Shown in pieces: positions 1-14,615 of a DNA stretch of 64,000 nt; position 1 is the first letter of the stretch, and every line of letters begins with the position of its first letter. The notes beneath the pieces were generated by a model. It saw only the letters and a list, made by a program, of their open reading frames with translations, did not search any database and was not told where the DNA came from. Source of the stretch: Hydractinia symbiolongicarpus (lineage: Eukaryota > Cnidaria > Hydrozoa > Anthoathecata > Hydractiniidae); the NCBI RefSeq assembly GCF_029227915.1, contig NC_079878.1:15438001-15502000 (forward strand). Reading direction: 5' to 3'. The position numbers were made by a program, and so were the translations under genes.

Positions 1-851
1 ATTCATTTTTGTTTTCAGTTCAACTTTTTCTTTTTCCTTCGTTAGTAAATGGAAGCAATTTATATTTATGTTATGTTATCCAGCTAGCTGAGCTGTGCCT
101 CTGGCTTTCAGCTCTAGCTGCTGGATGAGTTTTGCTAGGAATTGGAAGTGGGTAGGCTGAATGCTTTGAGAAATATATAGCTAGCTAGCTAGCTAGCAAT
201 ATGGCTAGTAAATGATACTTCAATACTAACTAGAGCTAGCTATAGAGTTATTCTGTGGCAATATAATGATGACTGAAACATTGTTATCTGTGTATAGATT
301 ACTTTAAGCCTGCATACATTTTGTTGAGCATACAATTTTTCATAAAATGTGCTTAATCAGTGTAACTATATATAGACTTATTCTTTCATGTTACCAGTAG
401 AAACCATCATAAGTGGGTCATGTGTACACAAGTTACAGTACCGCTTAAATGTATTCTTACGTGTACGCAAAGTTTACAACCTTGCATAACAACCTCAAAT
501 CTACATAATAGAACTTCACATAGAACCTTCACATATCTTTTGTTTACATATCAACTTAAGGATACTGTGAGGGTATAAATATAATTTTTTTACAAAAAAT
601 TTTATGTGTGAATCTCACTTTGAACATTCTACAAGTTCTAACGATCACGGTGTGGATATTATCTAAACAAGCTAAATTATTCAGCATACTTTTTAAACTT
701 TTTTCGTAGATTTAATGTCGCAAGAAAACCTTTTCCTTGATCAGTTTTCTTCTAGCGTGTTCTAGAGTCATTTTTTTTTATTCTGTTTAATTTTAATTTG
801 TTTTGAAAGTTTGTTTGTTTTTTTATACCAACTGACATTCAGCATAACGAC
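1..851. other. No gene seen; AT-rich intergenic DNA
   Basis: No frame of useful length or recognisable domain is present. A short AGCT tandem tract lies at about 179-197; similar CTAGCTAG runs recur across the window (about 23,375, 38,520, 44,268, 51,065). Nothing else is supported. Confidence 0.6.
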
Positions 852-2377
<1,526 letters not shown>

Positions 2378-5300
2378 TATAATCTTATTATTATTTTGGA
2401 TTAATCCAATTAATTATACAATATACTGAGTCAATTGTGATATTATTATTCTTTTAGATTAATAGGATAGAATTGCATCACTCAGTATTTGTTCTTCTAG
2501 ATGTGTGATACGATATACTGAGTCAATTGTGATATTATTATTTTTTTAGATTAATAGGATAGAATTGCATCACTCAGTATTTGTTCTTCTAGATGTGTGA
2601 TACGATATACTGAGCGAGTTTTGATCTTATTATTTTGGATTGATAGGATAGAATTGCATCACTAAGTATTTGTTCATATAGATATGTGACACCAAATACT
2701 GAGTGAGTTGTGATCTTATTAATATTTTGGATTGATAGGATAGAATTGCATCACTCAGTATTTGTTCTTTTAGATATGTGACAACAAATACTGAGTGAGT
2801 TGTGATCTTATTATTATTTTGGATTGATAGGATAGAATTGCATCACTCAGTATTTGTTCATTTAGATATGTGACACCAAATACTGAGTGAGTTGTGATCT
2901 TATTATTATTTTGGATTGATAGGATAGAATTGCATCACTCAGTATTTGTTCATTTAGATATGTGACACCAAATACTGAGTGAGTTGTGATCTTATTATTA
3001 TTATGGATTGAAAGGATAGAATTGCATCACTCAGTATTTGTTCTTATAGATGTGTGATACAAAATACTGAGTGAGTTGTGATCTTATTATTATTATGGAT
3101 TGATAGGATAGAATTGCATCACTCAGTATTTCTTCAGATAGATATGTGACAACAAATACTGAGTGAGTTGTGATCTTATTATTATTATGGATTGATAGGA
3201 TAGAATTGCATCACTCAGTATTTGTTCATTTAGATATGCGACACCAAATACTGAGTGAGTTGTGATCTTATTATTTTGGATTGATAGGATAGAATTGCAT
3301 CACTCAGTATTTGTTCATTTAGATGTGTGACAACAAATACTGAGTGAGTTGTGATCTTATTAATATTTTGGATTGATAGGATAGAATTGCATTACTCAGT
3401 ATTTGTTCAGATAGATATGTGACACCAAATACTGAGTGAGTTGTGATCTTATCATTATTATGGATTGATAGGATAGAATTGCATCACTCAGTATTTGTTC
3501 ATTTAGATGTGTGACAACAAATACTGAGTGAGTTGTGATCTTATTAATATTTTGGATTGATAGGATAGAATTGCATTACTCAGTATTTGTTCAGATAGAT
3601 ATGTGACAACAAATACTGAGTGAGTTGTGATCTTATCATTATTATGGATTGATAGGATAGAATTGCATCACTCAGTATTTGTTCATTTAGATGTGTGACA
3701 ACAAATACTGAGTGAGTTGTGATCTTATTAATATTTTGGATTGATAGGATAGAATTGCATTACTCAGTATTTGTTCAGATAGATATGTGACACCAAATAC
3801 TGAGTGAGTTGTGATCTTATCATTATTATGGATTGATAGGATAGAATTGCATCACTCAGTATTTGTTCATTTAGATGTGTGACAACAAATACTGAGTGAG
3901 TTGTGATCTTATTAATATTTTGGATTGATAGGATAGAATTGCATTACTCAGTATTTGTTCAGATAGATATGTGACAACAAATACTGAGTGAGTTGTGATC
4001 TTATCATTATTATGGATTGATAGGATAGAATTGCATCACTTAGTATTTGTTCATTTAGATATGTGACACCAAATACTGAGTGAGTTGTGATCTTATTATT
4101 ATTTTGGATTGATAGGATAGAATTGCATCACTCAGTATTTGTTCATTTAGATATGTGACACCAAATACTGAGTGAGTTGTGATCTTATTATTATTATGGA
4201 TTGAAAGGATAGAATTGCATCACTCAGTATTTGTTCTTATAGATGTGTGATACAAAATACTGAGTGAGTTGTGATCTTATTATTATTATGGATTGATAGG
4301 ATAGAATTGCATCACTCAGTATTTCTTCAGATAGATATGTGACAACAAATACTGAGTGAGTTGTGATCTTATTATTATTATGGATTGATAGGATAGAATT
4401 GCATCACTCAGTATTTGTTCATTTAGATATGCGACACCAAATACTGAGTGAGTTGTGATCTTATTATTTTGGATTGATAGGATAGAATTGCATCACTCAG
4501 TATTTGTTCAGATAGATATGTGACAACAAATACTGAGTGAGTTGTGATCTTATCATTATTATGGATTGATAGGATAGAATTGCATCACTCAGTATTTGTT
4601 CATTTAGATGTGTGACAACAAATACTGAGTGAGTTGTGATCTTATCATTATTATGGATTGATAGGATAGAATTGCATCACTCAGTATTTGTTCATTTAGA
4701 TGTGTGACAACAAATACTGAGTGAGTTGTGATCTTATTAATATTTTGGATTGATAGGATAGAATTGCATTACTCAGTATTTGTTCAGATAGATATGTGAC
4801 AACAAATACTGAGTGAGTTGTGATCTTATCATTATTATGGATTGATAGGATAGAATTGCATCACTTAGTATTTGTTCATTTAGATGTGTGACAACAAATA
4901 CTGAGTGAGTTGTGATCTTATTAATATTTTGGATTGATAGGATAGAATTGCATTACTCAGTATTTGTTCAGATAGATATGTGACACCAAATACTGAGTGA
5001 GTTGTGATCTTATTATTATTATGGATTGATAGGATAGAATTGCATCACTCAGTATTTGTTCAGATAGATATGTGACACCAAATACTGAGTGAGTTGCGAT
5101 CTTATTATTATTATGGATTGATAGGATAGAATTGCATCATTCAGTATTTGTTCATTTAGATGTGTGACAACAAATACTGAGTGAGTTGTGATCTTATTAT
5201 TATTATGGATTGATAGGATAGAATTGCATCACTCAGTATTTCTTCAGATAGATATGTGACAACAAATACTGAGTGAGTTGTGATCTTATTATTATTATGG

Positions 5301-5387
5301 ATTGAAAGGATAGAATTGCATCACTCAGTATTTGTTCATTTAGATGTGTGACAACAAACACTGAGTGAGTTGTGATCTTATTATTAT
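2378..5387. repeat. Satellite array of about 33 units of 92 bp
   Basis: Tandem units of about 92 bp start near 2378 and end near 5387. Each unit carries CAAATACTGAGTGA near one side and its exact reverse complement TCACTCAGTATTTG near the other, so each unit can fold into a hairpin of about 72 bp separated from the next by a spacer of about 20 bp. The first two units are the most divergent, as expected at an array edge. Variants in the spacer (CATTTAG, CAGATAG, CTTATAG) alternate, giving two-unit higher-order repeats at about 3330-3990. A block at about 2.9-3.3 kb recurs about 1195 bp later. Confidence 0.95.
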
Positions 5388-7495
5388 TTTGCTTATTGAA
5401 ATTTCTGTTTTTGTCAAACGAATTTTTTCTGGAGAAAGGACAGAGAACTTCTGGAAGCTCCTTTATTTTTTTGGAAATAAGTGGTCACTCTGGAGTAACT
5501 TAAATGCGAGAAGATCAAATAGAATGTAAATTATTAAATGTAGGTTTAGAACTTTTACGTTTTATATCCATATTTTGCAGGTCTGCTTATGCATTTTTTT
5601 TTCATTTTTTAGTGTACCCTCCAAATGTTTTAACCGTTCATATGGAAATTGGTAGAACCGTTGGAAATTGTTAAAAATATGTCGCCATTGTTACGTCAGC
5701 GTGCAGCAAGATTAATTATACTTGAAAAGAATGGCGTCAAATACTATGACATATTGAAAACTGTTTTCAATAAACGAAGAAAGTGTCCAAATTGTTACAT
5801 ATTTTTTCCATAAAAGCCTTCTTGCTTGTCAACTACAGTGTCCGACCAACAATACGTACAAAAACTCATTTGCAATCCTGTTTTTATGCAGCTACTTGTA
5901 TTATAGGACGACGGATTTATGTAAATTGACAGGTAGACCTAATTGCAACGCTTGACATGGTCTACAGACGGTATCCTACATTGGAGCAAATTTGTGGGAT
6001 GTGCTTCCGGTATAAAGGAAGCTGAAAGTCTGAACTCATTTTCTTCACAGCCTGAAGTCTTATTATTTTTATTAGATCTATTTATTTTTATATCGTCAAT
6101 TTAGCCAAGTGTAGTCGTACTCTTCTATCAAATCCTATACATGACATCATACAAGAGGTGACATTTCCATTTGTATCCTTTTAATTGACGTTAAATAAAT
6201 TTATGTCTGTTTACTCTGTTATACCTGGGATTCTGTGACACAACTCGGTTGGCACAATTTGCAAGCGTAAATCCAGATGCGACAACGTCAAATGTGTTGA
6301 GTCCTCAATGTATTCGTTTAGGAAGTTATAGAGAAAAAAATTGACGAGGATATTAATAGTTATTCCTTTCTAGGCAAAATATGAGGCTCAACGCCAAACC
6401 AAATAGCTGAATAACACGGCGCGTTTTCGACTTTTAATGTTTCTCAAGCGTCGCGTGTGTGGATTAAGCAAAACGAATTTTTTAAGGCTGAATCATCTTC
6501 CTGATGCGAAATTTCTAGGACGAGTATAAGGGCGAAATTCAAGGGAAACCATCGATTTGAAAATCGGTTCTGCTTAAAAACTAGGTGGTACACTCACCTG
6601 CAATTGTAAAGTATAAGTGTTTTGATCTTAAGATTTCCTGTTTTACGGGATTTCCGAACTTAAATGGCAAAAATTTTTGACTTGTGGTGCGACAAGGTGT
6701 GTACGTCAGCAATATTTAAAGATGTCATCGCATAATTAGCGTAATATATTAAGAGCCTCGATTCCATGCTATTAGCCTTTTCGGAATTAGCGCAGCTATA
6801 CTTAATCTTTTTCGTAAGTGGTGCAAGTTTGACTTTGCCTAACTTACTGTTCTTGGTAGCGAAGCATAAAAGAAGATCTAAAAAGGAGTTTTGAGAGATT
6901 TATTGCTTATCTCGACAGGTTTTCGTCTACATTTGGGCACCAGTATTAAATTCTAGACCTAGTATCCTGTTATAATTCGCGAATTTCCGAAATACCTTGG
7001 ATTTGGCATGTTTGGAACTTATATAATTTTGCTATAAAACAAGACTTGAGAGGCTTAAATGAAATGCTGATATATAAGAAAAAAAACATCCCAAGGTAAA
7101 CTGTAATTCTCTAAAAAGAGTCTCTACATTTTAGCCTTTACATTTTAGCACTTTTTGTAGGCTCTGCTACCGAGAACGGTGGGTCATTGTCCTGCCTTGC
7201 TCCACTTGCGGGAAAATTAAATAAGGCTGTGCTATTCTTAAAACGCGTATTTCAGTTGAATGGAACCCGTATTTCAGTAGATGTTATACAATAATTTCTA
7301 TTTAATGGTAGCATAATATCGTAATTAGCTCAATTCCAGGCTATTTCGGTGAGACATTTTAGAATCTATTAAATGCTAAAGTAACGTATTATCGCGACGA
7401 TATCGATTAAGGACTATTCCAGTAGACGCAAAGTACTTAATTCTTTCAGTAAAGTCTTAATAAATGCTATTTTCTATTTTATAAATTAATAAAAA
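5388..7495. other. No gene seen
   Basis: About 2.1 kb of AT-rich DNA after the satellite with no coding frame longer than background and no recognisable domain. Confidence 0.5.
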
Positions 7496-7501
7496 TTTAA
7501 A

Positions 7502-7600
7502 ATAAGCGCCCTCTTTTGTTCCTAATTTCATACTCAAATAACCGCCTGGGGGCGCTTATTCGAGTAGGGGCGTTTTTAGGGAGGGGTCGCTTATTCGAAT
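7502..7600. repeat. AAGCGCCC-type palindromic repeat
   Basis: The motif AATAAGCGCCC and its reverse complement GGGCGCTTATTCG recur in both orientations here, and again at 9296-9345 and in weaker form at 18,740-19,040. They may be ends of a non-autonomous DNA transposon of about 1.85 kb (7.5-9.35 kb), but no clear target duplication was found. Confidence 0.5.
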
Positions 7601-8270
7601 ATCTACGGTAAGTAACAAAAAGACACGTACCCTCGTTCTGGAAGAAGTCTTCTGGAAAAAATCGACAAACAAGCGAGGTTTTTCAAAGTTGGCGTAAACA
7701 TTTTATTAAGTGTTTAATACTAATGTATCAGTATATCTATCACGCAAAAACATATCACACCATTAGCACGTGAGTAAATTCTTTAGTCAAGAAAAAATTG
7801 TAAGAAAATCTAGACTGAATTCAGTAACAAAAGTCTACCTACCAGTCCTTCAAAAACGTACACTCAATTTTGGACGGAAAAATTCATGATATAGTTTTTA
7901 TCTTATTGCTTATTTTGTGTTATAAACGCAAAATCTCCCATAGCACTAATTTTCTCATGGAAGATATTAAATACTTTAAAAACAGCAATAACGGGGGAAA
8001 ATTCGAAAAAAAATGTGGAGCGTAACTAGGGGTAATATTAGGGCACTGTGGGGTAAATGGGTGTTATTAGCAAAATGTGTAATGTTTCTGAAGTATTTAC
8101 ACAGTACCATGAATGAAAGCACTGATATATCAAAAAATTAGAAACATTTTGAGATAGTGCTATTAATAACGGGCGTGTTATACCGTATGCTTGCCGTACC
8201 ACCTGCTTCCTGCTTTTCTAAAAACATCATTTCGTCCTTTTTTCAAAATTAAAAAATATCGCCTTTGTAA

Positions 8271-8320
8271 AAGTCACAGACAGACAGACAAAAGCTCCGT
8301 ATTAGTATAAGAGATAAAGA
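8271..8320 (+). repeat. 3' end of a dispersed repeat family
   Basis: A run of CAGA units followed by CCGTATTAGTATAAGAGAT resembles the ends of better preserved copies at 47,795-47,945, 54,355-54,768 and 57,966-60,050. The 5' hairpin of the family is not visible here. Confidence 0.4.
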
Positions 8321-9295
8321 GATAGCTATCGGAGGTTCCACGACATTGAGTTACCCGTTTTAATGTTCCCTTGGCCTGAATAGATTTAACAGGGCAATAA
8401 TATAATCAGTATAACTCGAGTACTCGAAAACTCGAACATCTCGGTTGGTAGAACAAATTTGTCCGTCTATCGAAGGAATTTCTATCTATAAGTCTTTTTA
8501 ACTAGAATTCGAACATGCAAATGTTTCCAAATCGTTCGATTTTGAAAACATTGTCAAAGCAACCAAAACTAAAACAAAACAACCAACTCTTGTGTTTAAT
8601 GCTGTGCAAGATGGCGCCTGCAAAATGGAGATTAAACAAGCTAGGGATTAAAAAACAAGGACGTGGAAGAAAGTAATAAATATAAATTGACTACTTTATT
8701 GGAAAATAAGGGAATGTCTTCTTCAAGAGAGAGCACACGTTGTGGAAACTTCGATCAGTACACACGGGAGCGAAATTCGCTCTCTTATAGTGAAAAAATA
8801 TATCGCCTCAGACATGACTTTCGACTCACGTTCAGACAGACAGAGTACGTGTTTTAGTAAGGAGACTAATCTTTAGCCCGTAGAAAATCTAACATAGGAT
8901 GACATAACATGTAACGATAACCAAAACAAGCCGTTCATTTAAGTCTTAAGTTGAGTGAACGTAAACGTCTTTTTTTGACCGCGGCAAAAAAATATTTGAA
9001 TTATCGGTCGATGTCTTCTGAAAGTAGTTGCGTCCTATAAGTATTACTGCGAGGATAGAATTCAATTATAAGTACACAGCTCTCTATTTTATCTCTATTT
9101 GATAGTCAAAATTCATCTCAAAATGGTTACGTTTTTCATTTTTTTTTGAGTTTATTGTTTTGACATTCTAAAGTGATAATTGGAATGTGTCCGAAAAGTC
9201 CCCCTTCGGTGTTACAAATTCTGATATAGAAGAGGCTGGAAAAGAGATATTTGTTTTAGCAAAAACATTTAAACAATAAAATTTCAATTTTTTAA

Positions 9296-9345
9296 ATAAG
9301 CGCCCCCTTATTCGAATAACCGCTACTTTCGAATAAGCGCCCTTA
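9296..9345. repeat. AAGCGCCC-type palindromic repeat, second copy
   Basis: Contains AATAAGCGCCCCC and GAATAAGCGCCC around a short spacer, matching the repeat at 7502-7600. The DNA between the two copies (7.6-9.3 kb) holds no supported gene. Confidence 0.45.
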
Positions 9346-9544
9346 AAATCTTAAAAAATCATTTACGCTATTTTAATCTTGTGTTTTTTAAGGCAAACAT
9401 TTTAATTGTTGTATATTTTTTTTGTTCTTGGGTGAGAAATTATGCAATTAGGCCATGGAGGGATACACTGTTGTCAGACGGAAGTGGATTTGTCCATTAT
9501 CAAATCGATTCTCTCATAGGTATGATTGAATAATAAAATACTTC

Positions 9545-9735
9545 TTATTAAATTAAAGTCAGGCGTCATTTACAAATATAAGTGCAGTGTCTGCACCGCC
9601 ACTTATATAGGTGAGACGTCGCGTCATCGTAACAACTGGTATTTGCTAGAGATTAAAGAGAGTTTGTTCATAATGCAGGATAGTCCCCAGTTTAATAACA
9701 ACATTAGATCTACTCCATTGTATTTATACAATTAG
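9545..9735 (+). pseudogene. Penelope-like element GIY-YIG endonuclease fragment
   Basis: The frame reads IYKYKCSVCTATYIGETSRH, which matches the GIY-YIG nuclease core of Penelope-like retroelements (a V/I-Y-x-x-x-C start, a Cys pair, then YIGET/K). It ends with a stretch resembling the family's C-terminal SLYIKKYKPxLN region, here ESLFIMQDSPQFNNNI. No reverse transcriptase is left, the helical part between core and tail is shortened, and no flanking repeats are visible. It is a short relic. A free-standing GIY-YIG gene is less likely given the length and tail. Confidence 0.55.
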
Positions 9736-11360
9736 TATTTAATCTGTAGCTATGGTTACTGTTAAACTTGTATATACTTAGGAGAACTTTGTACTTCGTC
9801 GCAAATAATGTAGTTTTTTTGTTGTCAAATACTTCTTAGTTCAGCCAACTGCAAATTCCCTCCACTGCGATGCGATTCATATAAAGAATATTTTTTATAT
9901 CATATGAAGTATTTATGTATTATACTGAACAGTTCTTTTTTCTCAATCCTTAGTGTACGTTAGCCCTTATTCATTTGGATTTTTTTATCAAACTATCTCC
10001 AGAGGAAACTAATGATAGTGTAATACGAATGTGATGAAATTTAGTGAAATGATTAAAATTTATAGGAGCAACAAAATCGCGTCAAACGCTTATGTTACTT
10101 TATCTATGACGTCATCAAGATTAAAAATAACGAGAATATATGTGTTCACTTAAGTCCTAGAGTTCTGAATCGAAATTTCGAGTTCTAGTTAAACATTCAA
10201 CTGAGACGAACAAAAGTTATACGATTTTTTATTTTACAAGGATCCCAAAGAAGTATATCAATAGTTCTAAATAATGGCTAATAAATCAAGGGCAGGAAGG
10301 CCTGGGAACTAATCAATTCACAGCATCTTGTTTAATAAGATTTTAGTAAAACTCAGGTAGCTTACTTTATCAATCCATGGTAGCAAGAAAGGTAACATAG
10401 GACGGGGAATGTGCCACCCCCTTCGTTGATAAAGGATTAAGTGAGTTACATAAATTATTTGCGTGATCTATTAAGTTAAATCCACGTAAAAAAATGAAAA
10501 AACTAGAGCCTAAAATGAAAATGAACGAAATCAAAAAAAATAAATAAAAAAATAGGGATCCTGTTAGTAATATTTAGTAAGGTAAGGGAGCGAAAAAATA
10601 CTTTTTTGATTAAACTAACCTACAGAAAAATAATATTTCGCCTATATGATCCATGAAACACGCAAATGTCTCAAAAATTCGCAGTTTTTTCATCTCCGAG
10701 GGCACGACGGATTCCGCCTCTCCTGCTGGTTTATTCTTAATCACTTCTTTTTGCTAGGCTACAAGGTTATGATACCTCTGAGTTGTTATATTTATCTATT
10801 TACCACCTGCATACCAAAATTTTAGGTGCCATACCTTTTAGAGCTTTAGATATTAGTTATTACTTGAACCCACCCCTTAAATTTCTATTAAATACTTATA
10901 AACTGGAACTGACAAGTCGCAACACAATTGTATTCCATTAAGGGGAATTATTCTTTAAAGTTTAGACACGTGATTAATCCGATTTTCCGATTACTTCAGA
11001 TTTCACCTGAAATTTGAAACAGAGTATTATAATTTGTTCTAAAAGTAAAGTAATTGCATTTAAGCAGATAGTGGTATTTTTGACAAGTTTCAAGCTTCTG
11101 GTGATGTCACAAAAAAAGTGCTGACATAAGCAAGAAATTATTGCTGCCATTTTGATTCTTTTATGACGTGCTATGTTTCAGTGTGCCAAGTTGATCTAAT
11201 TTAGTTAAGCCTATAAAAAGTTTTGGAGGGGGTGGAATCCACCCCGCCCCTCCCCTTTCATATATACAAAAAAACCTGGAGCGAATAGGGTTAAGTAATT
11301 GTAAGTTGTAGTCACTGTTTATTGTAAAAGTAATGCCTGTACAATAGGAGCAACAATATC
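9736..11360. other. No gene seen
   Basis: AT-rich DNA. A small GC-rich perfect hairpin (GGGGTGG, AAT loop, CCACCCC) lies near 11,228-11,244. Nothing else is recognisable. Confidence 0.5.
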
Positions 11361-11377
11361 ATTATCATCACTTATAG

Positions 11378-14304
11378 GACATGGTGTATTTTCATGTCAA
11401 ACGTACAGAAAAGAAGATACCCTCCTGACATACCGCAGTGCTTTATTAAGTGCAACTGAGGCAAATGAAAGGGCAATGGCATACGCAGACGACGTTGGCA
11501 GTTATTTGTTTTACTTCAAGAACGGTAATAAAGAAAAGCGCATAGACGGTCCTGGATCGGACTGTGTTGCCAGATTTGTGAATGACTCGCCATCGCAATA
11601 CGCAAATTGTAAAATGATGCTGAAATTGAGCGACAACAGACCACAGCTTTGCCTGATTGCCGTTAAAGGTATATCACCGAATACAGAACTGAGGTACGAC
11701 TAAGGTGAACTGAAAAAGTTTCTGCCATGGAGAAATAACAACAAATATGAAAAGCCATTTAAATTAGTCATGCTAAAAATGAAAACTTCTGAAGAACCGT
11801 TTAAAGCTAAAACAACAAAACTGTTACTGCTGGAGAAGTATTGAAAGGTGTATTGAATTCAGAAGGTTCTTACAGACAAGAAGATACAATCCGATCTACG
11901 GCTGGGAAAGAAATATTTAAAGTAAATTCCTCTGTTTCTCCTGTTGCCAAAAAAAGCTCTTTAGGTCCATCGATAGTTCTGCTGAGATGCTTCAAGAACC
12001 GTACTTGAAAATAGAAGACAAGTCTAGAGCATATCGACCGCAGGTGTATCGTAACTTTGCTATTTTAATTTTGACGATGAGAGTAAAGCAGTTATTTTCC
12101 ATGCAAAAAGGAGAAGAAAGAGGAATATCAAATATGCTGTGACCCTGTGCCTAAGAAGTATTGTGAAATTTGCGACCAATCTTATTCAGATCATGAAAAA
12201 CATCTACAAACTGAAATAAAGATAACAAAAGTAAAAATTTTCATGTAAAAAAAATTTGCCCGATTGATAATTGTCCGCAAGTAAGAACAAATATGTCTGA
12301 ACATTTATCAACAAAACATAAAATCCCTAGAGGTCCGCTCTACTACGACTTGTTGAAGAGTGCTGTTAGATATAACATGGAAATAATGCCAGAAAACCTC
12401 TTGGAATCTCCAAGAAAGTTAATAATGGCAATAAGTTACAACGTCATTATATAGACCTGCAAACTTGACCAATCATACTGTCGCCAAGCAAGACAACCAA
12501 AAACCAGAAATTCTGAAGAAAGATATAGAAAATCATTCCTCACAAAACACAATGGTAGATAAGAATTTGGAAACAACTGGATTTTCACAGCTGCGCTTAC
12601 GGAACATCGTCTCATCACACACTGTTACAGCACCATTAAATAGATCTGCGAATTCAACAACTAATACTGGTAATACTGATGTAGAACAAGTCGTCAAACA
12701 GCAAACCAGAAATCTCTAAAAAACATATAGAAAAATCATCTGCTAAAAACATAACGATAAGTTTGAACACAGAAACAACTGGACTTTCATATTTGCATTT
12801 ACGACGCATGAGGATCAACCCCGGTAAAAAGAAGGACTCCAGAAATGAAGAAGGTTTATTTTCACAGAGTTCACCCGATAGTTATGAGAGTTTAGGTAAG
12901 GAATGCACATCCAGCGAAAGTGAAGAAGAATACGATTGGTAGATTGACGAAAATACCGATTGGAGGCTTGCAATGAGTCTGGGACCAAGTGTAAAAAAAT
13001 TATTAGACAGTTTTTTCAACTACATGATTGGTCCTGACAGAAACAGAAAGGAGCGTTCAATATCCGTTATCTTTGGTGACGTGCGGCGAATTTTTGTTGC
13101 CGTTGGAGTGAAAGATGACTTAGATATCGTTTTTAGAAACGGTTTTCCGTGATCTGTATATCGTCAAACATTGCGGTGCCAAAGGAACTAACCCCTCAAG
13201 TATCAATTAATATCTGTACTCGCTGATAGACTTCTGCGAATTTTTACTTGCAGAAGACATAGTCATGGCGAATGTAAAGAGAAGAGACATGCACACATTA
13301 ATTGAAAAAAATAAACAGTGGAGGAAACATTATAAAAGGCAGGAAAATATTTTAAAACATAAAAGTCTGTTGATAATTTTAAGATGCTTGTTGATGAAGA
13401 ACAGGTAAAACGCTCTTATAATAGTGAAAATGCTGTTGCGGTCTTTGAAACATTATGAAACACGGGGAGTGTTGCCTCATCAGGGATCACTTGTACACAA
13501 AGATCCAATTTACAAGTGCACCACCCTCAGGCGTAACGTCAAACATGACAATCGCAGAATTCAAAAGTTCAGAGTTGCAAAAAGATGGGAAATGGCTGAT
13601 AGAAGTGTGGGATCATAGGACAGTTGAGCACTACAGTCCGGCTAAGGTGATTTTAACAACAGAGAACTACGAACTGTTGAAGATCAACGTCATTAGAGCA
13701 AGGCCTCAAACATCCCCAAAATTTGAGAATGTTTTTGTAACTTGGTCAGGACAGAAAATTAACTCTGGTGACTTAAGTAAAAGATTGCTTTTAGCATGGA
13801 AGAAAGCAAGAAACTTTGAGAGCAAAGAGGTACCAAAAAATCTAACTGCAAACATCATAAGAAAATCCACAAGCACCGGATTAAAATAAAAGCAAATTTA
13901 CCGCTGAAGTCGCCAACCTAATGGCGCATAGTAATATGAGAAAGTCAGCCAGTGTTGGGACGAATGTGGTTACAGATCTATTCTACGGAAGTGATTACCA
14001 TGACAAAAACCGACCGATAGCTACTACACCTGATAAAACAGCAACCCCGCAAACAGTATGCACCCCTACTTCGCAAAGCAAACGGAAGTTATGGTCTGAA
14101 AAAGAAGTGAGTGAAATAGAAACCGCTTTTAAAATTGAGGAAATTAGTTATGGTTTTGTTAAGTAGAAATGTGAGACAATTAGTTCAATAGATGCTTCAC
14201 CGAGACAAGTATATGTCAAACTCAGAGTGATGAACAAAGTGAAAAGGTCTCCGTCTCAGCGTCGTTGCTTGTTTTCAGAAAGTGACTTAGATGTGTTGGT
14301 ACCT
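11378..14304 (+). pseudogene. SET / zinc finger / tyrosine-recombinase-like gene, decayed
   Basis: The 5' part (about 11,378-11,720) is a SET domain: GHGVF near the start, then RFVNDSPSQYANCKMM (the NHS-like region), LCLIAVKGI and ELRYD. The final DYG Tyr codon is TAA at 11,701. A possible splice acceptor (TTATAG) lies just before 11,378. Downstream, interrupted by stops and shifts, are two C2H2-like fingers (about 12,150-12,330), low-complexity sequence, an alpha-helical core-binding-like region (about 12,960-13,390) and a recombinase catalytic-like region (13,455-13,950) ending RKSTSTG ... LMAHSNMRKS, resembling the R...H part of tyrosine recombinases. A Myb-like tail follows (14,090-14,280) and is split by the transposon at 14,307; it resumes at 17,777. 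Known relatives include Crypton-type recombinases; the SET linkage is inferred from one strand and one order. No expression is expected. Confidence 0.6.
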
Positions 14305-14306
14305 TA

Positions 14307-14520
14307 AGGGAACTTATTTTGGCGGGAACTAATTTTGGCGGACGAAGGAAATCTAAAAAAAATTTAATTTTGGCGGGAACTAATTTTGGCGGATCAACGA
14401 AATTTTTAATTTTGGCGGGAACTTATTTTGGCGGGTGGCGGTTTTTTTTAATTTTGGCGGGAACTTATTTTGGCGGGTCAGCGGATTTTTTAATTTTGGC
14501 GGGAACTAATTTTGGCGAGT
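14307..14520 (+). repeat. Left subterminal array with five TTTTGGCGGGAAC motifs
   Basis: Five exact copies of TTTTGGCGGGAAC begin at 14,317, 14,368, 14,410, 14,452 and 14,494, spaced 42-51 bp, with extra GGCGG halves between them. They are likely transposase-binding repeats. The motif also matches the animal E2F/DP consensus (TTTGGCGGGAAA) in 11 of 12 positions. The open frame across this array is a repeat artefact. Confidence 0.9.
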
Positions 14521-14615
14521 GAAGGATTTTTTCAAATTTCAACGAAAATTTTCTTTGGTAAAGATGTAGAAATAAGCATTACAAAGCAAAGAATTTTAAA
14601 ACAAATACTAAAAAT

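Noticed and set aside
2378-5387. CRISPR-like array of regular repeats
   Set aside because: Repeat and spacer are both conserved in every unit, the unit is 92 bp and the context is eukaryotic; it is a satellite.
14319-14522. Plus-strand frame with AGTNFGG repeats
   Set aside because: It is the translated terminal repeat array of the transposon, with no function of its own.
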